Shown here in pieces: positions 27,621-35,737 of a stretch of DNA of 64,000 nucleotides (positions are counted from its first letter, which is position 1; each line of letters starts with the position of its first letter). The DNA lies in assembly GCF_000425825.1 (NCBI RefSeq), contig NZ_AUEE01000003.1, positions 186,001 to 250,000 of the forward strand, given 5' to 3'. Below the pieces are notes generated by a model. That model ran no database searches. It saw nothing but the letters and a program-made list of their open reading frames with translations, and was not told the DNA's origin. The position numbers and the translations under genes were made by a program. The stretch comes from Jeotgalicoccus marinus DSM 19772. Its GTDB lineage: Bacteria; Bacillota; Bacilli; Staphylococcales; Salinicoccaceae.

Positions 27621-29876
27621 TTGTCTGCAATACGTATAATCGGTGCACAACAAAATAATCTAAAAAATGTTAGCGTCGATATTCCAAAACATAAATTAAC
27701 TGTTTTCACAGGTCGGTCAGGTTCTGGTAAATCATCACTTGTTTTTAGCACACTTGCCGCAGAATCAGAACGTCTGTTGAACGAAACTTACTCAGCATAT
27801 ATTCAAAATCAATTGACTAAATATGAAAAACCAGATGTAGATCAAATTGATAATCTTCCAGTCGCTATGGTAATCAATCAAAAAAGACTAGGTGGAAATT
27901 CAAGGTCAACAGTCGGTACCATTTCAGATATATACTCATCAGTTAGATTACTTTGGTCAAGAGTTGGTCAACCTTTTGTTGGATACTCCAATGTGTACTC
28001 CTTTAATAATCCCGCAGGTATGTGTCAACGATGCCAAGGTCTAGGTTATGTCGAAGACATTGATTTAAACGAGCTTCTAGATTACAATAAATCGCTAAAT
28101 GAAGATGCAATTAAATTTCCTTCTTTCCGTCCAGATAGCTGGAGAGGAAAGCGTTACTTGTATAGTGGTCTATTTGATAACGACAAAAAACTTAAAGACT
28201 ATACAGAAGATGAAATGAATACATTTTTATATACCAAGCCGGAAAAACTCAAAAATCCCCCAGATAATTGGCCAAGAACAGCAGAATTTGAAGGGTTGAT
28301 TCACCGTTTTAGACGTTCATTCTTACTCAATGATAATTTTGAGAAAAACCGTTTTTTAGAAGATGTTGAAAGAGTTGTCACAAGTCGTGAGTGCCCAGAT
28401 TGTCACGGCAAGAGGCTAAATGAAGAAGTATTAAGTTCAAAAATAAATGGCCTTGATATTGCTGACTTTACAGCCTTACCAATTGAAGATACTGTGCCTT
28501 TTTTAAGAGAGCTAAAAAGTGAGAAAGAACAAGTCATCATTGAACCTCTAATCAAACAACTTGAAGCACTGAAACATGTAGGACTCAACTATTTAACTTT
28601 AGACCGGGAAACACCGACTTTATCCGGCGGTGAATCACAGCGTATTAAATTGATTCGCCATTTGAATAGTCCATTAACTGATCTCGTTTATATAATTGAT
28701 GAGCCGAGTGTAGGGCTTCACCCTGAAGATATACAAAAGATTAATGACATCATGTTAGATATTAGAGATAAGGGCAATACTGTTCTCGTTGTAGAACATG
28801 ATCCTGACGTAATCAAAATCGCAGATCAAATCATCGATATGGGGCCAGGTGCTGGTCAACACGGTGGCGAAATAATATTTACAGGGAAATATCAAGATAT
28901 TTTAACTGCAAATACCCCAACTGCTAGTGCACTAACGCACAAGCATAATTTAAAAGATGATTACAATAGTGGTATGGGATTTATCGATTTGAAACATATA
29001 AGCAAGAACAACCTAAATAACGTCAGCGTATCGCTACCTAAAAATGCTCTGACAATTTTTACAGGTGTTGCTGGTTCGGGTAAAAGCACCTTACTTAGAG
29101 AAGGGTTCAAACATTCAGATGCTATCATTATCGACCAGCAAGCTGTGCACGCATCAAATCGCTCAAACTTATTAACTTACATGGATATATTTGATGAAGT
29201 ACGTACAATATTCGCCAAGGAAACTGGCCTTTCTAAGAGCATGTTTTCTTATAATTCCAAAGGCGCATGTCCAAATTGTAAGGGGAAAGGCATAATTAAA
29301 ACTGAACTTGCCTTTATGCCAGATTTCTCTCAAGTATGTGAGATTTGTAACGGTACCCGTTATAAAAAAGAAGTGCTTGAAGCTAAGGTGAAAGGCTATT
29401 CTATAGCAGATATTCTGGCATTAACTGTAGAAGAAGCGCTCAACATTTTTAAAAATAACGCTATCGTTATAAACCTTTTAAGTCGTTTACAAGCTACCGG
29501 TCTACAGTATATGACACTCGGACAATCCTTAGATACTTTATCCGGTGGAGAAATTCAAAGAGTGAAACTTTCTAAATATCTTGATGCAGATAATACTGAG
29601 GAAACTTATATCTTTGATGAGCCTACAACAGGTTTACATGAAGAAGATATTCCAACACTCTTAAATTGCTTTAATCAACTCATCGATAGAGGAAATACAG
29701 TGCTGATCATAGAGCACAACCTAACGATGATGACCCATGCCGACTGGATTGTCGATATGGGCCCAGGTGCCGGTATAGAAGGCGGAAAAATCTTATTTAG
29801 CGGCCGACCTAAAGACCTTCTTAATGTCGAAGAATCTGTAACGGCTAAACATTTAAAGCGTTATATAAAGCAATAA
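27621..29876 (+). CDS. UvrA-like ABC ATPase (short UvrA2/drug-resistance class)
   Basis: 751 aa from TTG 27621, six bases after GAGGTG (a GTG within that site is the alternative). It has two ABC modules: Walker A GRSGSGKSS and GVAGSGKST, signatures LSGGESQRIK and LSGGEIQRVK. Zinc-finger pairs are CQRCQGLG with CPDCHGK and CPNCKGKG with CEICNGTR. True UvrA is about 940-950 aa with a UvrB-binding domain. Here that region is replaced by a short segment, so this is a UvrA paralogue, of the class linked to drug or stress tolerance. It is divergent from the ABC operon. Confidence 0.9.
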   Translation: MSAIRIIGAQQNNLKNVSVDIPKHKLTVFTGRSGSGKSSLVFSTLAAESERLLNETYSAYIQNQLTKYEKPDVDQIDNLPVAMVINQKRLGGNSRSTVGTISDIYSSVRLLWSRVGQPFVGYSNVYSFNNPAGMCQRCQGLGYVEDIDLNELLDYNKSLNEDAIKFPSFRPDSWRGKRYLYSGLFDNDKKLKDYTEDEMNTFLYTKPEKLKNPPDNWPRTAEFEGLIHRFRRSFLLNDNFEKNRFLEDVERVVTSRECPDCHGKRLNEEVLSSKINGLDIADFTALPIEDTVPFLRELKSEKEQVIIEPLIKQLEALKHVGLNYLTLDRETPTLSGGESQRIKLIRHLNSPLTDLVYIIDEPSVGLHPEDIQKINDIMLDIRDKGNTVLVVEHDPDVIKIADQIIDMGPGAGQHGGEIIFTGKYQDILTANTPTASALTHKHNLKDDYNSGMGFIDLKHISKNNLNNVSVSLPKNALTIFTGVAGSGKSTLLREGFKHSDAIIIDQQAVHASNRSNLLTYMDIFDEVRTIFAKETGLSKSMFSYNSKGACPNCKGKGIIKTELAFMPDFSQVCEICNGTRYKKEVLEAKVKGYSIADILALTVEEALNIFKNNAIVINLLSRLQATGLQYMTLGQSLDTLSGGEIQRVKLSKYLDADNTEETYIFDEPTTGLHEEDIPTLLNCFNQLIDRGNTVLIIEHNLTMMTHADWIVDMGPGAGIEGGKILFSGRPKDLLNVEESVTAKHLKRYIKQ

Positions 29877-29909
29877 AAGAGGGTGAGATTTTAAAATCTC
29901 ACCCTTTTC
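29877..29909. terminator. Bidirectional intrinsic terminator
   Basis: AAGAGGGTGAGATTTT / AAAATCTCACCCTTTT nearly perfect hairpin between convergent genes. Confidence 0.9.
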
Positions 29910-29910
29910 C

Positions 29911-31575
29911 TTATTTAAATGTTGCATTTTCTAAACGAATATATCCTGCTGCATCAAGTTCTACACCTTCCAATTGATCTGTGTTATAAGCGAGCGTCAT
30001 ATTAGGGTGTACAAGCGGTACATAAGGTAATTCTTCCATTAAAATACTATGAAGATTTTCATACTCTGTCACACGCGTTTCATCATCTGTCGCACTTCTT
30101 GCTGCTTCTAAACCAGCATCCACTTCATCATTCTTGTAAAATGCACGGTTTCCTCCAAATCCTTCATTACTACCCAAGGTCAATGAGGATAAAAGATAGT
30201 CTGCGTCACCTGTCGATGCTGTAAAACTTAGTAAAAACATATCGTGCTGACCATTACCTAATCGTTCTAAAAATGTAGCCATCTCATATTGCTCAACTTC
30301 AATATTGATGTTTAATTCTCTAAGCTGCTCTTGAATATACACTGCTGTATCCACGAGGTCCTGACTATCATTAACCCAAATTGTAGCATTAAAACCCTCA
30401 GGGTAAGCTGATTCACTTAGAGCCTGTTTGGCTAAGTCCATATCTTGGCTTAATTCAGGTAACGCTTCTGAATTCCCAAATGCACTTTTCGACACTAAAC
30501 TATTTGGTATTTCTGCCTTACCATCGTATATACCACTTTTAATTGCTTCTCTGTCGATGGCACTGGATATTGCTTGTCTCACTTTTACATCATTAAATGG
30601 CTCACTTTCTGTGTTAAACCCTAGGTAATTTGTTCTAAGTGAATCAGATTCAACTAATTCAGTGTTCGCACTATTGTTAATACGATCAAACATGGCCATA
30701 TCAACAGGTGTTGTGATATTAATGCCACCTGACTCTAACTCAGCCATCATCGAACCAGATTCTGGGATAATAACGAAGGTGAGGTTATCAATTAAACTAT
30801 CACCGGCAAAGTCATCAAAGCGTTCGAGTTCTATGTTTTGTCCAGGTGCCCTAGCTTTAAATTTCACATAGTTCGTACCATCTGGATTTGCTGAAATATG
30901 CTCGCTTGTAAAGGCTGATATTTCATCAGATAGGGCCGTAAAGTCATCTCCACCTTCATCTCTTAGCTCATAATATTCATCCAAGTTTACATCTGAGCCT
31001 GCCTGTTCTAAAGCTTGTTCATAATCGGCATCGATACTTTCTTTACTCATAATACTACCAGCAGTATGTGCTAAGTTATCAGGCAGTGGAGCAAATGGAT
31101 ATCTCGTAATAATATTAAGTTCATGATCGTTAACAATTCCAATCTCTTCAATCATTTCAAACAAGAATTGTGTCGGTGCACCGACACTCGGGTCAACAAC
31201 ACGCTCTAAAGATGCTTTAACATCTTCTGCAGTAAACGCTGATCCATTGTGAAATGTCACGTCTTCTACTAATTTAAAATTCCATGTCGTTTCATCCACC
31301 TGTGACCATTCACTAGCAAGACCTGCTTTATGACTCATATCAGGATTTCTTGCAACTAAGGTCTGAAAGAGGTGACGCCTTACTTGGATTCCAATGACAT
31401 CATTCGTACCATGAGGATCAATCGTCGACAAGTCTTGGTCAAATCCTACAACCACATCCCCTGTCTTTTCTGAAGTAGAACTTTCTTCTCCCTCAACATC
31501 GACCTCACTATCATTGGTACAAGCTCCAAGTAATATGACAACAAGTATTACCAAAAACCATTTGAAATTTTGCAT
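29911..31575 (-). CDS. Solute-binding lipoprotein, SBP family 5 (orphan)
   Basis: 554 aa. Lipobox LLGAC at residues 15-19 follows a hydrophobic signal, with an acidic-serine linker after it. The SBP5 fold is seen in STIDPHGTNDVIGIQV, WNFKLVEDVTFHNGSAFTAEDV, LGFNTESEPFNDVKVRQAIS and ELPYVPLVHPN. The family binds peptides, nickel chelates or glutathione for ABC import. No permease or ATPase gene is nearby, so it must work with distant subunits. Its upstream spacer holds two palindromes and the promoter of the divergent DUF896 gene. Confidence 0.9.
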   Translation of the reverse strand: MQNFKWFLVILVVILLGACTNDSEVDVEGEESSTSEKTGDVVVGFDQDLSTIDPHGTNDVIGIQVRRHLFQTLVARNPDMSHKAGLASEWSQVDETTWNFKLVEDVTFHNGSAFTAEDVKASLERVVDPSVGAPTQFLFEMIEEIGIVNDHELNIITRYPFAPLPDNLAHTAGSIMSKESIDADYEQALEQAGSDVNLDEYYELRDEGGDDFTALSDEISAFTSEHISANPDGTNYVKFKARAPGQNIELERFDDFAGDSLIDNLTFVIIPESGSMMAELESGGINITTPVDMAMFDRINNSANTELVESDSLRTNYLGFNTESEPFNDVKVRQAISSAIDREAIKSGIYDGKAEIPNSLVSKSAFGNSEALPELSQDMDLAKQALSESAYPEGFNATIWVNDSQDLVDTAVYIQEQLRELNINIEVEQYEMATFLERLGNGQHDMFLLSFTASTGDADYLLSSLTLGSNEGFGGNRAFYKNDEVDAGLEAARSATDDETRVTEYENLHSILMEELPYVPLVHPNMTLAYNTDQLEGVELDAAGYIRLENATFK

Positions 31576-31653
31576 TATATGTAACCCCCTTTTAGTTGAA
31601 TATATAAATTATATATTGAATAGTCAGAAAATACTATCTAATTATGTTCAGTA

Positions 31654-31682
31654 TTGACAATATAACATCCTAATGTTAGGAT
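31654..31682 (+). promoter_or_regulatory. Promoter overlapped by a palindromic operator
   Basis: TTGACA (31654-31659), 17 bases, TAGGAT (31677-31682). The -10 is one arm of the palindrome ATCCTA-ATGT-TAGGAT at 31667-31682, so a bound protein would block RNA polymerase. It drives the DUF896 gene and probably the MarR gene behind it. Confidence 0.6.
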
Positions 31683-31704
31683 TTATATAGCCTAGTAATA
31701 GGAT
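31667..31704. promoter_or_regulatory. Tandem operator pair, ATCCTA-N4-TAGGAT
   Basis: Two copies: perfect at 31667-31682 and near-perfect (AGCCTA-GTAA-TAGGAT) at 31689-31704. Their centres are 22 bases apart, about two helical turns, so two dimers would bind on the same face. The MarR gene 330 bases downstream is the nearest candidate regulator. Confidence 0.6.
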
Positions 31705-31730
31705 ATTAAAAGAAGGAAGGAGAAATACGC

Positions 31731-31967
31731 ATGATTTCTAGTTTGACACGCATTAATGAGCTTGCTCAAAAGAACCGTACAGTAGGTTTAACAGAGGCAG
31801 AAATTGAAGAACGTGCTGAATTAAGACAAGAGTATCTTAAAGAAATTCGTGGTCAGGTTTCTTCTAATATCACTTCAATAACGATTCAAAATGAAGACGG
31901 TATAGATGTAACACCTGCTAAATTAAATGTTGAAAAAGTTAAAAACCTTTTAAACGGCCACTCATAG
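31731..31967 (+). CDS. DUF896 (YnzC/UPF0291) family protein
   Basis: 78 aa. The N-terminal helical hairpin ISSLTRINELAQKNRTVGLT and ERAELRQEYLKEIRGQV is the DUF896 signature. These small cytoplasmic proteins are common in Firmicutes and have no settled function. AAGGAGG precedes the ATG. The operator-covered promoter upstream is unusual for such a gene. Confidence 0.92.
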   Translation: MISSLTRINELAQKNRTVGLTEAEIEERAELRQEYLKEIRGQVSSNITSITIQNEDGIDVTPAKLNVEKVKNLLNGHS

Positions 31968-31979
31968 AATTTTAAGCCG

Positions 31980-32010
31980 CCTTCATCTCTTACGAGATGA
32001 GGGCTTTATC
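31980..32010 (+). terminator. Weak terminator or attenuator between DUF896 and marR genes
   Basis: CCTTCATCTC / GAGATGAGGG 10-bp stem with a TTAC loop; the tail CTTTATCTATTT is T-rich but interrupted, so read-through to the MarR gene is likely. Confidence 0.5.
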
Positions 32011-32034
32011 TATTTAAAAAGAGGAGGATGTCTT

Positions 32035-32463
32035 ATGTCAGTTCAAGAGAGAGATTTACATTTATATAAGTCATTGATGACTGCTTCAAAAATTCTAAAT
32101 GATAAAGCAAGAACTCATATTAAGAATCAAGGACTCACATTTGAAAATTTACTCGTAATAGAATGCCTATTTGAGCATGGGCCACATTACATACAAACCT
32201 TAAGTGAAAAATTGATGATACCCAGTGGTAGCATTACGTATATTGTAAATAAATTAGAGAAAAAAGGTTTAGTTCGTAGAGAAATACAGGCTGATAATAA
32301 GCGCTTTTGTAAGGCGATTTTGACCGACGAGGGTAAATCAGTATTCAACGAAATTCACCCAGTATATACAAAAGATATAAGTGAAGCATTCGCTCACTTG
32401 TCAGGTTCAGAAAAATCCGCTTTAGAAGACTTACTAAATATCATATGCGAAGAAAAAAACTGA
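32035..32463 (+). CDS. MarR-family regulator
   Basis: 142 aa winged-helix protein. The recognition region reads LSEKLMIPSGSITYIVNKLEKKGLVRREIQ and is followed by the wing DNKRFCKAILTDEGK; it is similar to MhqR/OhrR-type regulators. A single cysteine sits in the wing, so redox sensing is possible but not shown. GAGGAGG precedes the ATG. It is 67 bases downstream of the DUF896 gene, and may bind the tandem operators at 31667-31704. Confidence 0.88.
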   Translation: MSVQERDLHLYKSLMTASKILNDKARTHIKNQGLTFENLLVIECLFEHGPHYIQTLSEKLMIPSGSITYIVNKLEKKGLVRREIQADNKRFCKAILTDEGKSVFNEIHPVYTKDISEAFAHLSGSEKSALEDLLNIICEEKN

Positions 32464-32488
32464 TGGAGGAATCCTCCATCAGTTCTTA
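32460..32488. terminator. Bidirectional intrinsic terminator
   Basis: CTGATGGAGG-AATC-CTCCATCAG hairpin overlapping the MarR stop and abutting the lqo stop; tail TTCTT. Confidence 0.75.
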
Positions 32489-33961
32489 ATTTAGTTTGAG
32501 TATTTTATTATTATTATTTCTAATTTCTTTTAACAAGGTTGAATCACTGATTAGAGACTGACCATAAGATGGTATCATTTCTGATAATTTATCTAACCAT
32601 TTTTCTTTATAAGCCGGGAAATTTTTGTCGATAATATCTAAGGCAACATGTACCGATACGGAAGCGCCTGGAGATTCTCCAAGTAGGGCAATCACGCTGT
32701 GATCTTGTGAGTTTACAACTTCAGTACCAAATTGTATATAACCACGTCCATATTCATTCGTATCTTTAATGACTTGGACCCGTTTACCTGCGATATGCAG
32801 ATCCCAGTCCTCATCCCTCGCATCAGGTACGAAACGTCTCAATTCTTCCATTCTATTCTCTTTCTTCATGAGTACTTGTTCGATTGAGTACTGTACAAGT
32901 GGAATATTCTTCAATCCTGCCGACATCATAGTCAGCAAGTTAAAGCGATTGACTGATTTAAATAAATCCGTGTTAGAGCCATATTTTAAAAGCTTAGGAC
33001 CGATTGCTGCAAATGGTCCAAATAACAAGCTTTCTTTACCATCAATATAACGTCTATCCAGGTGAGGTACCGTCATTGGCGGCTTACCTTTTGGCTCCTT
33101 ACCGTACACTTTGGCACCATGTTGACTCACAATATCAGGATTATTACACACTAAAAATGCACCACTAATTGGGAAACCTCCAATATTGCGGCTTTCAGGG
33201 ATGCCCGTCTTTTGTAGAAGCGGTATCGCATGCCCACCTGCACCAATGAAGATGTAATCAGCAGAATGAAACTCCGTCGCTCCAGTTTCTAAATTCGTCA
33301 CTTTGACTTCCCATTTCCCATTATCTAAACGACGAAAACCATCAACTTCATGATTGAAGCTAACCGCTGTATTTGGCTGCGCTTGTAGATTCGTTACAAG
33401 CTTCCTTGTTAATTCACCAAAATTCACATCTGTACCATAATCCACTTTACTTGCCGCTATACTTTCAGCCTTGTCACGGCCGTTAATCATCAGTGGAATC
33501 CATTGGCCGATTTCCTCATGGCTCTCCGTATAGGTCAATCCCTCAAACATCGGTAGTGATTTTAAAGCTTCATATCTATTTTTTAGAAAATTAACGTTCT
33601 CTTTTCCCTGTACAAAGCTGATATGTGGGAGTGGACGAATGAAAGACTCAGGTTCATCCAGCGCCTTATTTTTTACGAGATAAGACCAAAACTGCTTAGA
33701 AATTTCAAATTGCTCGTTAATTTCTTTTGCCTTTTCAACGTCAATGCTGCCATCTTTTTGTTCTACTGTATAATTTAATTCGCATAAGGCAGCATGCCCT
33801 GTACCTGCATTATTAAGCTCATTAGAACTTTCTAAAGCAGGTGCATTTTGTCGCTCGAACATTTTTAAATTCCACTCACCTTCTAGATTTTTTAAAAACG
33901 TTCCTAGGGTCGCACTCATAATGCCTGCTCCGATTAATATTACATTTTTAGAATTTGTCAT
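32486..33961 (-). CDS. lqo: FAD-dependent lactate:quinone (malate:quinone-type) oxidoreductase
   Basis: 491 aa from ATG 33961. The FAD motif is VILIGAGIMSATLG; NNAGTGHAALCELNYT and GGFPISGAFLVC are MQO-family hallmarks. Compared with my memory of the two S. aureus paralogues, stretches such as AASKVDYGTDVNFGELTRKL and NSQDHSVIALLGESPGAS match Mqo2 (renamed Lqo, L-lactate:quinone oxidoreductase) rather than Mqo1. It is a peripheral membrane respiratory enzyme feeding menaquinone. It lies downstream of two Usp genes with a hairpin in the 69-base gap. Confidence 0.88.
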   Translation of the reverse strand: MTNSKNVILIGAGIMSATLGTFLKNLEGEWNLKMFERQNAPALESSNELNNAGTGHAALCELNYTVEQKDGSIDVEKAKEINEQFEISKQFWSYLVKNKALDEPESFIRPLPHISFVQGKENVNFLKNRYEALKSLPMFEGLTYTESHEEIGQWIPLMINGRDKAESIAASKVDYGTDVNFGELTRKLVTNLQAQPNTAVSFNHEVDGFRRLDNGKWEVKVTNLETGATEFHSADYIFIGAGGHAIPLLQKTGIPESRNIGGFPISGAFLVCNNPDIVSQHGAKVYGKEPKGKPPMTVPHLDRRYIDGKESLLFGPFAAIGPKLLKYGSNTDLFKSVNRFNLLTMMSAGLKNIPLVQYSIEQVLMKKENRMEELRRFVPDARDEDWDLHIAGKRVQVIKDTNEYGRGYIQFGTEVVNSQDHSVIALLGESPGASVSVHVALDIIDKNFPAYKEKWLDKLSEMIPSYGQSLISDSTLLKEIRNNNNKILKLN

Positions 33962-33993
33962 AGTTAACCAGCTCTCTACTTTTTGAATTAAAT

Positions 33994-34021
33994 AAAATAT
34001 ACCGGTTTCCCGGCATATTTT
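33994..34021 (-). terminator. Hairpin between the Usp pair and lqo
   Basis: AAAATATaCCGG-TTTC-CCGGcATATTTT inverted repeat followed on the minus strand by TATTTAATT. It may partially terminate the Usp transcript before lqo. Confidence 0.55.
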
Positions 34022-34030
34022 CACATTCTA

Positions 34031-34453
34031 TTATTTAACAATAATGACCGGAATATTCGCGCGTTTCGCTACCTTATGCGTCACATGACCAAGTACATGT
34101 TTAATTTGCATTCTTGATCTCTTGTTGCTCATTACAACGATTTCGTAATCTCCATTCTCAATTTCTTTCTTTAGTTCTTGGAGTACTCTACCTGTTGAAA
34201 ATTTAATTTCGTAATTTAAATCATACTTATCCAGCTCATCCTTGAAATATTGAATGTCTGCTTCTTTCTCCTTAGCAATTTCATCAAAATGTTTCCCGTG
34301 AAACTTTACATTATCAGCCATCTCATTTTCTGCAATTACGTTAAACACTGTAATCTTAGCTTCTTTACTCGAACCAGACAATTTTTGAAGTTGCTCAGGA
34401 ACATTAACAAAAGAGTTTCCAAAGTCAAAAGGTACTAATATTTTTTTATACAT
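34031..34453 (-). CDS. Universal stress protein (UspA) family, copy 2
   Basis: 140 aa, starting MYKKILVPFDFGNSF and ending HVLGHVTHKVAKRANIPVIIVK. The Usp fold is clear, but the usual ATP-binding G-2x-G-9x-G motif is replaced: the segment reads MSNKRSRMQIKHVLGHVTHK. It therefore probably belongs to the non-ATP-binding class. It is a tandem paralogue of the gene 21 bases upstream; the two share roughly half their residues. Confidence 0.88.
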   Translation of the reverse strand: MYKKILVPFDFGNSFVNVPEQLQKLSGSSKEAKITVFNVIAENEMADNVKFHGKHFDEIAKEKEADIQYFKDELDKYDLNYEIKFSTGRVLQELKKEIENGDYEIVVMSNKRSRMQIKHVLGHVTHKVAKRANIPVIIVK

Positions 34454-34474
34454 ATTTACTATCCTCTCTTTTAC

Positions 34475-34897
34475 TTATTTGACGATCATCACAGGTGCGT
34501 TGACTCTTTTTGCAATTTTGTGTGTCACATGGCCAAGAACATGCTTGATATCTCTTTTAGATCGTTTATTACTCATCACTATCATATCGTAGTCATGGGC
34601 ATTAATTTCCTTTAGCAATTGAGGAATAACACGACCAACTTCAAAACGGATTTCATAGTTAAGATTCAACTTATCTAATTCATCTGTAAAAGATTTTAGC
34701 AAATTCTTTTTCTCTTCGACAATCTCATTGAAACGTTTACCATTAAACTTCACATCACTGGACATTTCATTTTCAGTAATGACATTAAAAATAGTGATCA
34801 TATACGCTTCATCTGGATTCGTTAGCTTTTCTAGCTCCTTAGGTACGTTGTCAAAAGAGTTCCCAAAATCATATGGTAATAAAATATTTTTGTACAT
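34475..34897 (-). CDS. Universal stress protein (UspA) family, copy 1
   Basis: 140 aa, MYKNILLPYDFGNSF at the start and HVLGHVTHKIAKRVNAPVMIVK at the end. It has the same length as its neighbour and the same altered nucleotide motif (MSNKRSKRDIKHVLGHVTHK). A recent-looking tandem duplication that kept both copies intact. It leads the usp-usp-lqo group on the minus strand, with TATAGGGAGG-type ribosome site upstream. Confidence 0.88.
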   Translation of the reverse strand: MYKNILLPYDFGNSFDNVPKELEKLTNPDEAYMITIFNVITENEMSSDVKFNGKRFNEIVEEKKNLLKSFTDELDKLNLNYEIRFEVGRVIPQLLKEINAHDYDMIVMSNKRSKRDIKHVLGHVTHKIAKRVNAPVMIVK

Positions 34898-35004
34898 ACC
34901 TACACCTCCCTATATATTTCTATAAGTATAAAACTATTTCTAGACATCATTTATTATCTTCCCTTATAGAATTAATAATATGCATAGAATTGACAAAAAG
35001 CATA

Positions 35005-35595
35005 TCAGATTCCAACAGCTTTGAATACGCCTTTAACAGTAAATGTTTCGATAAAATCTGCCATTTTCGAAACGGGCACTACACAACCATCAGTCAACCA
35101 CTTAAATAAGAGCCCCATATGAGCATGTATCATGTAAGTAATCAGGTATTCTTCATCGACTTCACTTTCAAATTCTACACCAAACTCTTGGCTTTTTACT
35201 TTATAAAAGTCAAACATATGATGAGAAAAATATTCAGATAGGGCGCTTGTACCAAGACCAGCTGCAATAACCATGACCCTTTCTCTATTATCCTTTAAAT
35301 AATTAAAAAATCCTTCGATTGTCTCCTGAAGCTGTTGGTCATTTAGTAGATTGAGACTTTCTCCACTAATATTTTCATACAAAAGACGATCAATATCTTT
35401 AATCATTTGGCTTTGATAGCTTGCAATTACTTCGTATTTATCTCTATAATAAGTATAAAATGTTCCACGGTTAATCATTGCTGCTTGACTGATATCCCGT
35501 ATCGTAATACTTTCAAACGATTTGTCTTTGAGTAAATCCACCATAGCTTGGTCTATGGCACGGAGAGTTTTTTGTACTCTTAAATCTTTTTTCAA
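35005..35595 (-). CDS. TetR-family regulator of the YhgE-like gene
   Basis: 196 aa. HTH: SITIRDISQAAMINRGTFYTYYRDKYEV. The C-terminal domain includes YMIHAHMGLLFKWLTDGCV, as in staphylococcal TetR_C_7 proteins. It is divergent from a YhgE/Pip-domain membrane protein, a pair often seen in staphylococci. The intergenic region carries a SigA-like promoter with TTGTACA repeats on either side of its -10, suitable operator half-sites. Confidence 0.88.
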   Translation of the reverse strand: MKKDLRVQKTLRAIDQAMVDLLKDKSFESITIRDISQAAMINRGTFYTYYRDKYEVIASYQSQMIKDIDRLLYENISGESLNLLNDQQLQETIEGFFNYLKDNRERVMVIAAGLGTSALSEYFSHHMFDFYKVKSQEFGVEFESEVDEEYLITYMIHAHMGLLFKWLTDGCVVPVSKMADFIETFTVKGVFKAVGI

Positions 35596-35655
35596 TTTTA
35601 ATCAACCTTTCTGGGCAAAGTGTCGGATATCTTACACATTAGTGAATATCGACTA

Positions 35656-35683
35656 TTGAATAATATTGTTTTGTACATATAAT
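35656..35683 (+). promoter_or_regulatory. Promoter of the YhgE-like gene
   Basis: TTGAAT (35656-35661), 16 bases, TATAAT (35678-35683). Confidence 0.65.
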
Positions 35684-35696
35684 GGGTTATTGTACA
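35671..35696. promoter_or_regulatory. TTGTACA direct repeats flanking the -10
   Basis: Identical 7-mers at 35671-35677 and 35690-35696; each contains the palindrome TGTACA. They bracket the TATAAT box, a good place for the divergent TetR repressor. Confidence 0.5.
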
Positions 35697-35737
35697 CAGT
35701 GTATGATAATTCTACCATAAAAAAAGAGGATGATTTA

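Noticed and set aside
27621-29876. Housekeeping UvrA
   Set aside because: Too short (751 aa) and lacks the UvrB-binding insert; no uvrB neighbour.
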